From Thermomucor indicae-seudaticae (Eukaryota > Mucoromycota > Mucoromycetes > Mucorales > Lichtheimiaceae): DNA of 11,715 nucleotides. Position 1 is the stretch's first letter. Every line of letters begins with the position of its first letter. Shown in pieces: positions 1 through 7,850 of this stretch. Under the pieces are notes generated by a model. That model saw nothing but the letters and a program-made list of their open reading frames with translations. It was not told the origin of the DNA and did no database searches. The DNA is taken from the NCBI GenBank assembly GCA_000787465.1, contig JSYX01000826.1:1-11715 (forward strand), written 5' to 3'. A program made the position numbers and the translations under genes.

Positions 1-1595
1 ATTTTTCTTCATGGGCGCCAAAGTCTGCTTGCCGCAAATCGTAAGGGAAAATCCAGTAATTACAGCAATCCCAATCTGTGGCCTGTGCTTTTGACGGTGA
101 CTACCTTTTCCGATTTCGACGACCCCATGCGAGGAAGCATCTCACATTATAAATCTCTCGACATCGCTTACAAAACAACAAAGTCAACTTGGATAAACGT
201 TAAATTCATCAGGGGGAAAGCATACACTCATAGTACGCTGGATCGATGGTCTTTCACTACACAGATCGTCCACCTGTCGTCAATCCATAAGAGGTTGTAT
301 TCTTCAGGTGTCTATCCTGTACGTAACTGGGATGATGGCCGGCTGTTCTATGTATGATCAAAACAGTAATCATAAAGCGTCATCAGGAGAAGGGATAACG
401 GTGGGTGCCTACAATACCCAGATCTATAGCTGACAACGATAACACTTCAAGATATGCAGCCTGCCAGGAAGACAGATTTATCGCCTGCTTCTGGTCCCAC
501 CGTCGGTTGGGCGGCACAAGTATGCTGTGCTATTGCAAGGCACTCATTGGATTTTGAGATCCTCTTGTCAAATCACAAATCAAACAGATATCTAGTGTAA
601 CCACCGGAGCGCTGTCAGTTCTTTAAGCATTCCTAAAACTAAAGGCAGCACAGCTTTCTGAATTCGGGCAGAAGCCCCTCTCCTGGTATATATAACATGG
701 GCGCGCCAATACCTTTTCGTTCGGTTCAGTGTGGTTCTCTGGTTGATGCTTCACGCAAAAATTTGCGCAAGAAGGTGCGTCGCTTACAGCGTCATAACGC
801 ATATTGCAAGTGCGTCCTTTGAAACTGATTTGTTTCTTTTATAACCGCTGTAAGTTGGCTTGGAATTTCCAAACGTTCGCCAATAGAATCTCTGGCAGCC
901 AGCATATGCAAGTTTACTGATTCACATCATCCTAAAGTATTTCGAGAGATCGAGCAACCTTATCGGAATAAACAAGATGATGGCAACAAGCCAGCATACA
1001 AACCCTGAGCTACAAAAGTCCGCATGACATTTTCTGCTCCATTGCATCCTGGTTTTGTCAGCACGCAACAGGAATGGTTTGCTGCGGCATTGAACTTTCT
1101 GTATGAAACCGATGGTGCCGGCCCTCTTCGCTCATTACGGGATCTGGAAAAAAGGGGTCTCCACCGAGCCATGGTTTTTTTTTTCAAATTCCATCACATG
1201 CGCCTTTATCATCTTCACATGAATGCGAAATTTCCGTTTTCGCTGCTTAAAAAAGTGGGGTCGCCCATTTCTGAGGAATGTTCTCCTTCATTCATTCGAC
1301 TCGTAGTAGCATACCTCTTCAAGAAAGTCGACTGATCCAAAGAACCGTCTGCATCGTAGACATACACTGGTATAACCTCTTCTTGCAAATTGGGGCAGCA
1401 AAGATATAGAGCCTGAAGTAACCTTTGATTCCGAAGTCCAAGTCCGACCGTGTGGAGAAATGATCTGCCGGGACAAGGCTGGTTTCGACTCCAGACAAGC
1501 AAACAATTGGTCGACTCCGGCGCATGGCCGTTCCGCATTTCTCCACATCCCAATTCATGGCACACAAACATCCTTCCGGGGGGATCTCACCCGAG
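1..1595. other. Long upstream spacer without a supportable gene
   Basis: No open frame here has a protein-like composition together with a plausible start and splice structure. The frames longer than 60 codons overlap one another on both strands and resemble no family over their full length. A TATA-like stretch lies near 687-695. One reverse-strand segment (about 1344-1445) faintly recalls the start of a photolyase/cryptochrome domain and is treated as a finding, not a gene. The right end is presumably the upstream regulatory region of the malate synthase gene. Confidence 0.5.
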
Positions 1596-1601
1596 CCCTC
1601 G

Positions 1602-1609
1602 TATAAATA
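1602..1609 (+). promoter_or_regulatory. TATA box of the malate synthase gene
   Basis: A perfect TATAAATA lies 67 bases before the start codon. It is followed by a C-run and then a pyrimidine-rich leader (about 1645-1672) that runs into the ATG context CAAACCATGTC. This is the usual layout of a strongly expressed fungal promoter. I looked for a clear carbon-source-responsive element upstream and did not find a convincing one. Confidence 0.7.
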
Positions 1610-1675
1610 CCCCCCCCTCCCATGGTCCGACCAGCTGCCCTGTTCTGAACTTTCCTTCTCTTTCTCTTTCAAACC

Positions 1676-3671
1676 ATGTCCGTCCAACACACTCCTACTG
1701 GCACTCTAAAGACCAACGTCCCTGGCGTCGCTGTCCTCGGTGCCGTGAACGCTACCCAGGCCGAGATCCTCACGCCCGAAGCGCTCCAGTTCGTTGCCAC
1801 CCTCCAGCGCATCTTCAACCCTACCCGCAAGGCCCTCTTGCAGCGCCGCGTCTACCGCCAGCAGGAACTCGACCGTGGCGTCCTGCCCGACTTTCTGCCC
1901 GAAACCGCTCACATCCGTAACGATCCCAACTGGCGTGCCGCTCCTCCTGCTCCTGGTCTTCAGGACCGCCGTGTCGAGATCACTGGCCCCGTCGACCGCA
2001 AGATGGTCATCAATGCCTTGAACTCGGGCGCTCGTACCTTTATGGCCGACTTTGAAGGTGATTATCATGCTCTCTTTATGCATCTTGTTTATCTCACATG
2101 CCCTTATGTTGTCACACATATGCATAGACTCAAGCTCTCCCACCTGGGAAAACATGATCAGCGGCCAAGTCAACCTGCGCGACGCCGTCCGTGAGAACAT
2201 CGAATACACTGCTCCCAACGGCAAAAAGTACCAGCTTCGCAAGGATGGTAAAATCGCCGTCCTCATTGTTAGGTAAATTATTTTTGCACGTGAAAATGCA
2301 TTCGGCATTACGACATCACTTATGCGCCCCACCCATCGAACCATAGACCCAGAGGCTGGCACATGGAAGAAAAGCATGTCTTGGTCGACGGTGAGCCCAT
2401 GTCGGCTTCCATCTTTGACTTTGCGCTCTACTTTTTCCACAACGCCAAGGAACTCATCAAGCGCGGCAAGGGTCCTTACTTTTACCTTCCCAAGATGGAG
2501 TCTCATCTGGAGGCCAGGTAAAAAAAACCAGCAAACCCCTATGATTGATATGAGGATAGAATGAAGAGGAACTGACTCTTTGGCATCAGACTCTGGAACG
2601 ACATCTTCAATGTGGCTCAGGACATGCTAAACATCCCCCGCGGTACGATCCGTGGCACCGTCTTGATCGAAACCATCATGGCTGCATTTGAAATGGACGA
2701 AATCATCTACGAACTCCGTGACCACTCGGCCGGCCTCAACTGCGGCCGCTGGGACTACATCTTCAGCTTCATCAAGCGCTTCCGCCAGCACCCGCAGTTC
2801 GTCCTGCCGGACCGCTCGCAGGTCACCATGACCGTCCCCTTCATGGACGCCTACGTCCGTCTCCTCATCCAGACTTGCCACAAGCGCGGCGTCCACGCCA
2901 TGGGCGGCATGGCCGCTCAGATCCCCATCCGAAACGACCCCAAGAAGAATGAAGCCGCCATGAACAAGGTCCGTGCCGACAAGCTGCGTGAAGTCACTGC
3001 TGGTCATGGTATGCTACTTCTTAATACCAGAGCAATCGCTGGCTGGTGCTGATCATCATCTCTTCTTGATAGACGGTACTTGGGTCGCTCATCCTGATCT
3101 TATTCCTATCGCCATGGCCGTGTTCGACGAGCACATGCCTCAGCCCAACCAGATCCACGTGCGCCGCGACGACGTCCGTGTCAACTCGAACGACCTCATT
3201 GCTGTTCCCTCGGGTACGATCACTGAAGCTGGTATTCGTGACAACCTTTCCGTTGGTCTGCAGTACATGGAAGCTTGGCTCCGTGGTGTCGGTTGCGTTC
3301 CGATCAACTACTTGGTAAGTCCTTGTCATGTGTCTCTCTCTATTTGCTGCCTGCTGGGTGCTAACGTGCACCTTCCAAAGATGGAGGATGCTGCTACTGC
3401 TGAAATCTCGCGTTCGCAACTCTGGCAATGGGCTCGCCACCAGCCCAAGACCGCAGAAGGCAAGACCGTCACCGCGCAATACTTGCTCCAGCTCCTCGAC
3501 GAAGAAGTCGACAAGATCCGCAAGCAGCTGGGCCCCAAGTACGCCTCGTCCAAGTTTGACGCCGCCAAGGCCGCCTTCGCGACCAACATTACCGGTCAAA
3601 AGTACGATGAGTTCTTGACCACCTTGTTGTACGATGACATTGTCACTGTCAACTCGCGACCCAGACTGTAA
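1676..3671 (+). CDS. Malate synthase (glyoxylate cycle), six exons
   Basis: Condenses glyoxylate with acetyl-CoA to malate, the step after isocitrate lyase that lets fungi grow on acetate, ethanol or fatty acids. Exons are 1676-2057, 2128-2272, 2347-2517, 2590-3008, 3073-3314 and 3381-3671. Together they make 1650 nt, or 549 residues, a normal length for the family. The family pattern is unbroken: MADFED and SPTWEN straddle intron 1, and RPRGWH (R176-H181, with the active-site Arg) straddles intron 2. The signature [16 protein letters not shown] spans 276-291. [10 protein letters not shown] begins at M454 and holds the presumed catalytic Asp456. The start follows a TATA box and pyrimidine leader. 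Introns are 64-74 nt; the last one (3315-3380) is 66 nt, in phase 0 and free of stops. The C-terminus is SRPRL, so peroxisomal targeting would depend on a PRL tail instead of the usual SKL. Codons are strongly C-ending, suggesting high expression. Confidence 0.97.
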
Positions 3672-4106
3672 AAAAAATGTCTCCTTTTGCTCATTCTCGA
3701 TACCTCCTCTCTCTCTTTTCCCTCGTCTCCTTCTTTTTCGTTATATAGCGTACTCTGTATCCCCTCAACCACCCACCACACACGTTGGGAATAAAAAAAA
3801 CAAAAGTTGTACATACAACCATTTCCTCTTGCCTGTTTGTTGAATCCACTCCTCGTGGCATGTGTAACGTTTGCAGATGTCCTTTCTCGGGACGCCAGTG
3901 TATTGGGCGATCTGTTACCAAGAAACATGGATACGGGGCTTTAAATCTGTTGCTATTTTTTGTCACCATTCCCCACCCCCCCAAACTTCTTTATATTGTT
4001 AATATTCCCAGACCCAGGCAGTTGGTCCGAGCAAGGCAACATAGAGTCCTTTTCCCTTTACATTCGTTCTCTCTTTTTTTTTACCCAACTAATCTGGTCT
4101 GGAAGA
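3672..4106. other. Spacer: malate synthase 3' end and glycosyltransferase 5' region
   Basis: The first part is a T/C-rich 3' untranslated stretch with a polyadenylation-type hexamer. The second part (about 3960-4090) is pyrimidine-rich, with a tract of T residues just before the next start codon, as expected for a fungal promoter and leader. A frame running from 3785 into the next gene is uninterrupted but does not look like protein, so I do not call it. Confidence 0.55.
3790..3795 (+). terminator. Polyadenylation signal of malate synthase
   Basis: AATAAA followed by an A-run lies about 120 bases after the stop codon. It is the only canonical hexamer in this spacer on the gene's strand. Confidence 0.5.
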
Positions 4107-5532
4107 ATGCGAGAAAAGCTGACACTGGCACGAATTCTAAAATACTTTGCGTTGGCGTACGTCGTGTGCTCGCTCGTCTATTCGACGATTCATTTGCTCG
4201 GCCTCACACGACTGTCATCTGCTACTCCATCTTCGGGTCACCGTGCCATCTCGCCTCGTTCAACCACGACCGAACAGCCCTCGACAGTGGCAGAATTGCA
4301 GCAACGTTATCGGGGCAATCAAATGGTCACCTGGGGCAACCACCATCCAGGTTTGCCTTTGCGCACTCGCTCTCTCTCTACTCAGTGGCAACTGACTAAT
4401 AAAAAAATGCAGGGCAACAAGAACTCATGTCTGAAGATCTAATGCTTAGCAAGGTCTTTTCCGAGGCCATGGGCCCCTCCAAAGTGATTCCGTACTACTT
4501 CAAGGCCCAAGAATCATTCGACAACGAGGAGGTCACCATCGCCACGCTCGTCACGCACAACCGATTCAAGGTCCTGAGCCGCCTCGCCTCGCACTACCGC
4601 GGCCCCGTCTCCGTCGCGATCCACGTCAACGATGACGAATCCAAGCAGCTGATCCTCACCGACCTTCACCGCCTCTACGACGACAACCCAGACATGCGCC
4701 GCTACGTCGACCTGCACCTCGTTGTCGACAAATTCGACCGCCAGTTCAACATGTGGCGCAACGTCGCCAAGTTCTTTGCCCGCACCGACTACATCATGAT
4801 GCTCGACGTCGACTTTCATCTCTGCACCGACTTCCGCCAATCCCTCAAAGCCAACCCCCTGCTCATGGACGTCCTCAGGTCCGGTCGTGGCGCCATCGTC
4901 GTCCCCGCATTTGAGTACATTCACGAGGAGGACGGCGAGGACTGGCGCCTCTTCCCAAAGACAAAGGAAGACTTACGCGCCATCGTCGACGCAGACAAGA
5001 TCGACATGTTCCACCGCTCCTGGAAACGCGGACATGGATCCACAAACTACACTCGCTGGTACGACGCCACAGAACCCTACAAGGTCGAGGACTACAACTA
5101 CTCGTACGAACCCTACGTCATCTTTAAAAAGGAAGGCACCCCCTGGTGCGACGAACGCTTCATTGGCTACGGCGCCAATAAGGCCGCCTGCCTCTACGAA
5201 ATCTACTTGGCCGGTATCGACTACTGGGTCCTGCCGCGCGACTTTTTGATCCATCAGACTCACCATTACCCCGAAGAAACCCGTGCCAAAGAGGTAAGCA
5301 GATCCGAGGAGGACGTTCATGTGAGGACCAAAACAAGACTGATGAGCTGTTGTTGTTGTAGCGAAAATACAACAAGAAACTCTATGATTACTTTAGAGAA
5401 GAAGTCTGTGTGCGGTATTCTCGCACGATGATTGCAGCTGGTCTGTGGGATACGTCAAGGGCAGATAATCTCAAGCGTGAATGCGCAAAGATCAAAGGCT
5501 TTAATGATGTCGTGGCCAGAATGCGCGGCTAA
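4107..5532 (+). CDS. Type II membrane glycosyltransferase, LARGE/GT49-like, three exons
   Basis: Exons 4107-4350, 4413-5293 and 5362-5532 join in phases 1 and 0 into 431 residues. The N-terminus is a short basic cytosolic tail and one hydrophobic segment (about residues 8-33), followed by a Ser/Thr-rich stem, the topology of a Golgi glycosyltransferase. The catalytic domain begins near residue 105 (VTIATLVTHNRF). A DxD metal/nucleotide-sugar motif, LDVDFHL, has Asp213 and Asp215. Further family-like blocks are the HGSTNYTRWYD region, SYEPYVIF, DERFIGYGANKA and IHQTHHYP (His362 on), which match the order in the LARGE-type Glyco_transf_49 family. Sequons NYT and NYS are present. Exon 3 adds a basic, helical tail after the core. 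LARGE enzymes extend glycan chains on dystroglycan; fungi lack that acceptor, so the substrate here is unknown. The first ATG in frame gives the signal anchor, so that start is preferred. Confidence 0.88.
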
Positions 5533-6083
5533 GATCTGTTTGTATATTTCGTTCTTGTAATTTGCAGCACCATTTCTTGTAGATCCATGTCATATCCGTT
5601 CCCATACACACAAGCATATCTCATCCTATTACCGCTCATTTGCCAGTATGAAAGAAGCAGCATCCTATACGTATATCGAGTGTTTGTTGTCCATTCGTAG
5701 ACATGGCGATCGCAGTTAATATCGTTAGTAAAGAATAATGTTTACTTACTGGCGTTTCCAGGAACTGCGCTTAGAATAAAGCCCCAACACAAAAGGCTTG
5801 CGATCTTGACGGCGCAAAGATGTCCAGGTACGTCTGCTGCCTCAAACACGGCGACAGGCCGACCCACCACACGGAGCGATGGTGTCTTCAAGAAGAAAAA
5901 GAAGGCAAAAGAACAAACGGTCTATTTTACACGGTCTGACGATGTCAGCATAATTTTCATGCTTAACGTGTGGTTTTTGGCGCGACTGATGATCGAAAAC
6001 CTTTCAGTGGCTGTTGGCTATAAAGCCTATCCGGTTCCGATCCATCATGCTTAGTCTTACTACTCCAACGCATCAGTAAATCT
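5533..6083. other. Gene-poor spacer between convergent genes
   Basis: The glycosyltransferase and sec66 genes converge here. I see 3' untranslated sequence and one AATAAA on the plus strand. The open frame at 5806-6054 has no recognisable protein character. No RNA gene or repeat is evident. Confidence 0.5.
5775..5780 (+). terminator. Possible polyadenylation signal of the glycosyltransferase gene
   Basis: An AATAAA lies about 240 bases after the stop codon. This is rather distant for a compact fungal gene, so an earlier non-canonical signal is equally possible. Confidence 0.3.
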
Positions 6084-6804
6084 TTATTGACTTTTGTTTT
6101 CCTCCTCTTCCATGCGTAAGAGCTCTCGCTCAGCCTTCTTCGCCTCCTTGATCCGCCGCTCTTCAGCCTCCCGCGCCTCCTGCTCGCGTCGCTTCGTCTC
6201 CGTCGCCCACTTCTTTTCTTCGACCTTGCGTATCGCTTGCATTTCCGTCTGGAGGCTCTTTTGCTTTTCGTGCTCGAGCATCTGCGCAGCCGTCGTGAAT
6301 ATGACCTGTCCCCAACCGGCCTTGTACTCGTTCGCATCCTGCGCAATCGCCTGCAGCTCCCGCATCGTCTCCTGCTCCGCCACCGAAAAGTCGCGCCACA
6401 AGTCGTCGCCGATACTCCCCAGCCGCATCAGCTGCTGCAGCGCAGGCTTTTCCTGCTGCACATGCACCACCCGCCGCACCGCTTGCATCGCCCGGCGCAG
6501 CAGCGCCGCCTTCAGGTGATGCTCAGGAACTTCCGAATCGCTATTCAGCAGCGCAATGTACTGCTCCTTTTCAACGTTCTCCGGAAACCACGGCTCAATC
6601 GACTGGGTGCCTATCAAAGAATCGCGCATGGGTTCAGTTCTTTTCCACGCAAAATAACCGTCTGGTCCAGTGCAGTTGCGGTTTACTTGTCAAGCGCCGG
6701 TAAATGTACGAAAACACGCTCATCGCCAGAAGCGAGCCGCCCAGGTAAAGCGCAGGCAGCATCAGCGAGTCCATACTCGGCAGTAGGCTCAGGATGAGTA
6801 GCAT
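6084..6804 (-). CDS. sec66: Sec66/Sec71-like subunit of the ER translocation (Sec63) complex
   Basis: Exons 6804-6687 and 6610-6084 (reverse strand) give 214 residues, close to yeast Sec66/Sec71. The intron is 76 nt and splits the codon for Ser40. The N-terminus has one hydrophobic segment (about residues 14-34) ending in YIYRR, as in a single-pass ER membrane protein with a cytosolic body. The cytosolic part starts TQSIEPWFPENVEK and has the family-like blocks HHLKAALLRRAM (70-81) and DDLWRDFSVAEQETMREL (108-125). The final 65 residues are a highly charged Glu/Lys/Arg helix, probably a coiled coil. Sec66 partners with Sec63 and Sec72 to bring completed precursors to the Sec61 channel. A start at the downstream Met11 is possible, but no in-frame ATG lies upstream of Met1. 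An AATAAA overlaps the stop codon. The gene is divergent from get5. Confidence 0.88.
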
Positions 6805-6930
6805 AATGATCCAAATCCGAATGAAGGAGTAACAGTGAAATGATATGGGACGTTTCCATTGGCCGGCTTTTGAAATAGCTCGCTCTCTCTCTGCCGCACT
6901 GTCGGGCTTTCCTCTCCTTGAACCGCGAAA
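6805..6930. promoter_or_regulatory. Shared 126-bp divergent promoter of sec66 and get5
   Basis: The two start codons lie 126 bp apart on opposite strands, so both genes must be driven from this segment or from inside one another. It contains a CCAAT box on the reverse strand (6858-6862, ATTGG as written) and a CT-rich stretch (about 6885-6905) upstream of get5. There is no TATA box for either gene, which fits a housekeeping bidirectional promoter. Confidence 0.7.
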
Positions 6931-7105
6931 ATGCTAGTAGTCCCTGACGAAAGAGCATTCATTCAACAGTATCTGGATGCATTATCATCGCGCTCCGTCC
7001 GCTTTGGACAAGACTATTGCTCGCGCACTCTACCTTCTCCCTTACGGCTCAAGGTAAAAAAGTAAATTGCCTGGTCACACGTGGAATGACAAGCAGAAGG
7101 TTTGA

Positions 7106-7155
<50 letters not shown>

Positions 7156-7744
7156 CAATAGAGAGCACCTCCTGCTGCTGCTGCTACTACTGCAACAACT
7201 ACCGCAACCACAACGACCGGTACAAAATACTCGTTTCTTGCTTTCTGCAGCAGTGGTTCTATGACTAACACCTAAAAAATTTACAGAATCTCAACAGTCT
7301 AGCACTAGTAATGACACGCTCGAAGTGACCATCAAAATCCTCAAGCCGGCTTCGCAAATGACCATTGGAAACCTCAGCCCATCCGAAACCGTGAGCTCAC
7401 TCAAACAGCGTATTTACCAGCTACAGAGCAGCATCCCCGTCAACCGGCAAAAGCTGCTTCTCAAAGGCAAAGTGCTCACAGACACCAAAACGCTTCAGGA
7501 ATGCGGTCTTGTCCATGGCGCCACACTGCACTTGATGATCACAAACCCGCCCAAACCTGCTGCTGCTGCTGCTGCGGAGGAAAAGTCCGGACGCTTTGGT
7601 CTGTCCCTGGCCAGTGACCAGAAACTAAACGATGACGCTTTCTGGACCGCCGTTCGCAACACCGTATCCGAACAGTTTCGGGGCAATGAACACGATGCGA
7701 ACATTGTTATTGAAAAGATGAAACATGCACTATTATCGGCTTAA
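6931..7744 (+). CDS. get5: Get5/Mdy2-like (UBL4A family) ubiquitin-like GET pathway protein, three exons
   Basis: Exons 6931-7053, 7162-7219 and 7287-7744 give 212 residues. Residues 1-41 (ERAFIQQYLDAL...LPSPLRLK) resemble the fungal Get5 N-terminal segment that binds Get4. Residues 42-60 are an Ala/Thr-only linker after RAPP, encoded by a 58-nt triplet-rich exon. Residues 72-147 are a ubiquitin-like domain, with the landmark KLLLKGKVL and an end in LHLMITNPP. No di-glycine follows, so it is not a conjugated modifier. After an Ala-run linker (about 152-157), residues 174-207 (LNDDAFWTAVRNTVSEQF...) match the short C-terminal dimerisation domain. The middle exon is required: joining exon 1 straight to exon 3 breaks the frame. 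Get5 bridges Get4 and the Sgt2 chaperone, passing tail-anchored proteins to Get3 for ER insertion. Confidence 0.88.
7112..7155 (+). repeat. Compound microsatellite (TC)13(TG)9 in get5 intron 1
   Basis: Thirteen TC units (7112-7137) run directly into nine TG units (7138-7155). The repeat fills the 3' half of intron 1 and stops six bases before the acceptor AG (7160-7161), so it serves as the polypyrimidine/acceptor-proximal tract. Confidence 0.95.
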
Positions 7745-7774
7745 ATAGCGAAATACATAAACTATGTATATGTA

Positions 7775-7780
7775 AATAAA
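7775..7780 (+). terminator. Polyadenylation signal of get5
   Basis: AATAAA lies 31 bases after the get5 stop codon in an AT-rich stretch. Only 106 bases separate this stop from that of the convergent gene on the other strand, so the two 3' untranslated regions probably overlap or abut. Confidence 0.6.
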
Positions 7781-7850
7781 GCAAAACTAAATACCGGAAA
7801 CAAAATAATGGTGTTAGTACACAAGAAAAGAAAAAAGAGGAAGGTAGTCG

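Noticed and set aside
697..822. A 41-codon plus-strand frame with an Arg/Lys-rich middle, just after a TATATATAA stretch
   Set aside because: The ATG lies only a few bases after the TATA-like sequence, too close for a start codon in a transcript from it. There is no other sign of coding.
1450..1920. A 156-codon plus-strand frame overlapping the malate synthase start
   Set aside because: It is an out-of-frame reading of the promoter and exon 1, Pro/Arg-rich because of the C-rich third positions of the true frame.
1706..2506. A 266-codon reverse-strand frame opposite malate synthase
   Set aside because: It is antisense to several well-supported exons and introns; such frames arise from the strong GC bias at third positions.
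3785..4442. Open plus-strand frames running from the spacer into glycosyltransferase exon 1
   Set aside because: The spacer portion is homopolymer-rich and not protein-like. The signal anchor begins at the ATG at 4107.
4514..4924. A reverse-strand frame rich in Val, Asp and Gly opposite the glycosyltransferase
   Set aside because: It is an antisense shadow of the catalytic exon and resembles no protein family.
6094..6797. Plus-strand frames opposite sec66
   Set aside because: They are Ser/Cys/Arg- or His/Leu/Arg-rich mirror translations of the charged coiled coil; the reverse-strand reading matches Sec66.
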